Made by a program: the position numbers and the translations under genes | Shown: one piece after another, positions 62,697 through 64,000 of the stretch | How the letters are laid out: the number at the start of each line of letters is the position of its first letter | How positions within the stretch are numbered: the stretch's first letter is position 1 | Notes under the pieces: generated by a model | Databases searched by the model: none | The model's input: the letters and a program-made list of their open reading frames with translations, nothing else | What the model was told of the DNA's origin: nothing | Assembly: GCA_046964515.1 (NCBI GenBank) | Contig: JBKUYM010000001.1 | Location: 372,001 to 436,000 of the forward strand | Source: UMGS1663 sp046964515 | GTDB taxonomy: Bacteria; Bacillota; Clostridia; TANB77; CAG-508 | Direction of reading: 5' to 3' | DNA length: 64,000 bases

Positions 62697-63647
62697 ATGA
62701 AAAGGAAATTAGTTGTGATACTTACTGGTATTATTTTGTCCATTTCTACTTATTCTTTTGCAGATGTGGGAAGTTTTGACCGCTATGATAGTGGCTCTTC
62801 TAGTGATTGGGGATCTAGTTCTTCTTCATCTAGTGATTGGAGCTCATCTAGTTCTTCTAGTAGCTGGGACGATGATGATGATTATAGTAGACATTCTACG
62901 ACAACTGGAGTGGGGATAAATGGTATAGAGATTCTAGGTGTATTTGTATTTATGGCGATTGCCTATGTGTATATGATACAGAAATCTGCTAAAGACAAAA
63001 GAAAGAGAAGAAATATACCTTATACATCTAATAATTCTGCAAATAGGCCAATTATAGCAGATATTAATCAAGAAGCTTCAAATAGAAATGCAGAAAAAAT
63101 ACAACAAATAGACCCATTATTTTCTGAACAAAGGTTTATTGCTTGGAGCAAAGAGTTGTTTATAAAATTGCAAAATGCTTGGACAAAAAGAGATTGGGAA
63201 CCCATAAGACCTTTGGAAACAGAGATATTATTTGAACTACATCTTGCACAGATACAAGATTATATAGAAAGTAATCGTATTAATGTGATAGACAGAATTA
63301 GTATAACTTATGCTTACATTTATGCATTCAGACAAGACAATGGTAAAGATATTATAGAAGTTGCTTTAAAATCAGTTATGAAAGATTATGTGATAGATGC
63401 TACCACTAAAGAAGTTGTGGAAGGTAATAAAGAAGCAGATAGAGGAAATTTATATAGATTAACTTTTGAAAGAACAAGTGGCGTAAAAACGATGAAAGAG
63501 GTAGAAAGCATAAGGACAATGAACTGTCCAAATTGTGGAGCACCGACACAAATTACTTCTTCAGGAAAATGTGATTATTGTGGAAGTGTTATTACAACTA
63601 GAGACTATGGCTGGGTATTAGCTAATTTAGAACCATTTAGAAGATAA
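62697..63647 (+). CDS. Tim44-like membrane protein with zinc ribbon
   Basis: There are 316 residues. A signal peptide (about 1-22) is followed by a Ser/Asp-rich low-complexity stretch (about 32-66), one membrane helix (about 78-98), a Tim44-like domain (about 140-260, with FSEQRFIAWSKELFIKLQNAW) and a C-terminal zinc ribbon C-P-N-C..C-D-Y-C. The combination resembles proteins encoded beside SPFH/YdjI-like proteins in Firmicutes, which respond to membrane stress. It sits 19 bp before such a gene, so the two are co-transcribed. The role is inferred from neighbourhood. Confidence 0.8.
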   Translation: MKRKLVVILTGIILSISTYSFADVGSFDRYDSGSSSDWGSSSSSSSDWSSSSSSSSWDDDDDYSRHSTTTGVGINGIEILGVFVFMAIAYVYMIQKSAKDKRKRRNIPYTSNNSANRPIIADINQEASNRNAEKIQQIDPLFSEQRFIAWSKELFIKLQNAWTKRDWEPIRPLETEILFELHLAQIQDYIESNRINVIDRISITYAYIYAFRQDNGKDIIEVALKSVMKDYVIDATTKEVVEGNKEADRGNLYRLTFERTSGVKTMKEVESIRTMNCPNCGAPTQITSSGKCDYCGSVITTRDYGWVLANLEPFRR

Positions 63648-63666
63648 ATATAAGGAGGAAAAAAAG

Positions 63667-64000
63667 ATGGGACTTATTAAAGCCGCTACAAGCGCAATTG
63701 GAAGTACAATGCATGATCAATGGAAAGAAGTTATTCGCTGTGAGAATATGACAAATGATGTTTTAATGGTAAAACAAACAACACCAACAGGGGTGATTAC
63801 CAATAAAAGTACAATTATTGTAGCACCAGGACAATGTGCCATTATTTATGATAATGGAAAAGTAATGGATGCTACTGCAGAGGAGGGAATCTATACATTT
63901 GATACTTCTTCATCACCATCTTTTTTTGCTGGTCAATTTGGAGCAGTATTTAAAGAAATGTGGCAAAGATTTACCTATGATGGCGCTAGTGCAAAACAAC
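63667..64000 (+). CDS. SPFH-domain protein, YdjI-like, start only (cut by window end)
   Basis: The first 111 residues are visible. The start MGLIKAATSAIGSTMHDQWKEVIRCENM and the segment VAPGQCAIIYDNGKVMDATAEEGIYTFDTSSSPSFF match SPFH proteins of the YdjI or virion-core-protein type, which oligomerise on membranes and, in B. subtilis, sit in a PspA-related operon. These usually have C-terminal zinc-ribbon or double-cysteine domains that would lie beyond the window. AGGAGG precedes the ATG. It is coupled with the Tim44-like gene and shares its Spo0A-box promoter. Confidence 0.8.
   Translation, partial: MGLIKAATSAIGSTMHDQWKEVIRCENMTNDVLMVKQTTPTGVITNKSTIIVAPGQCAIIYDNGKVMDATAEEGIYTFDTSSSPSFFAGQFGAVFKEMWQRFTYDGASAKQ

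Overview
The window comes from a low-GC, spore-forming anaerobe of the Clostridia, probably an uncultured gut lineage. Evidence: very AT-rich DNA with strong AGGAGG ribosome sites; sporulation genes (spoIIE, a spoVB-type flippase, a cortex/3D-domain protein); the oxygen-sensitive class III ribonucleotide reductase nrdD-nrdG; and many proteins typical of Clostridia. No rRNA, tRNA, transposase, integrase, reverse transcriptase or CRISPR array was seen.

Region 1 (1-9540) is a defence island: the end of a TrlF-like ATPase gene with a small partner, a type III restriction-modification pair (mod-res), a predicted nuclease, a membrane protein and two decayed genes. Region 2 (9570-20795) holds an Spx/ArsC-like protein, a UPF1-like helicase fused to a nuclease-like domain, and a type I-B (Cst1/Cst2) CRISPR-Cas interference operon: cas6-cas8-cas7-cas5-cas3. 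The adaptation end has collapsed: an N-terminal piece of cas4 is joined to the last 30 or so codons of cas2, cas1 is gone, and the CRISPR leader remains without a recognisable array. Cas8 contains a textbook internal ribosome site and start for the Cas11 small subunit.

Region 3 (20796-38381) is mostly housekeeping: an SPFH protein, a frameshifted short-chain dehydrogenase, a UDP-sugar pyrophosphorylase, a phosphoesterase, an EAL phosphodiesterase, superoxide dismutase, an MgtA-type P-type ATPase, cysteine synthase, SAM synthetase, a SpoVB-like flippase, a LysM lysozyme and a nitrate/sulfonate/taurine-type ABC transporter.

Region 4 (38400-59020) carries three genes that share a prepilin-like N-terminus (KGIT-x-I then a long hydrophobic helix) but have unrelated C-terminal parts: a small beta domain, a coiled coil plus tail-fibre-like repeats, and an FGE/C-type-lectin domain whose end looks like a diversity-generating-retroelement variable region. 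All three are preceded by the same roughly 20-bp element, directly after an upstream terminator and 59-60 bp before a TATAAT box. A fourth copy lies after the third gene, so that gene is flanked by direct copies 2.0 kb apart. Between these genes lie a frameshifted DUF362/ferredoxin gene, nrdDG (with a Fur-box-like site, an attenuator and a four-fold 11-bp repeat upstream), spoIIE, a WG-repeat protein, acpS, tatD, lemA-htpX, a YabE-like protein, exonuclease III and an AI-2E-type permease.

Region 5 (59141-64000) has an OmpR-type two-component pair, a small multidrug-export family protein, and a Tim44-like/SPFH pair with a perfect Spo0A-box sequence at its promoter.
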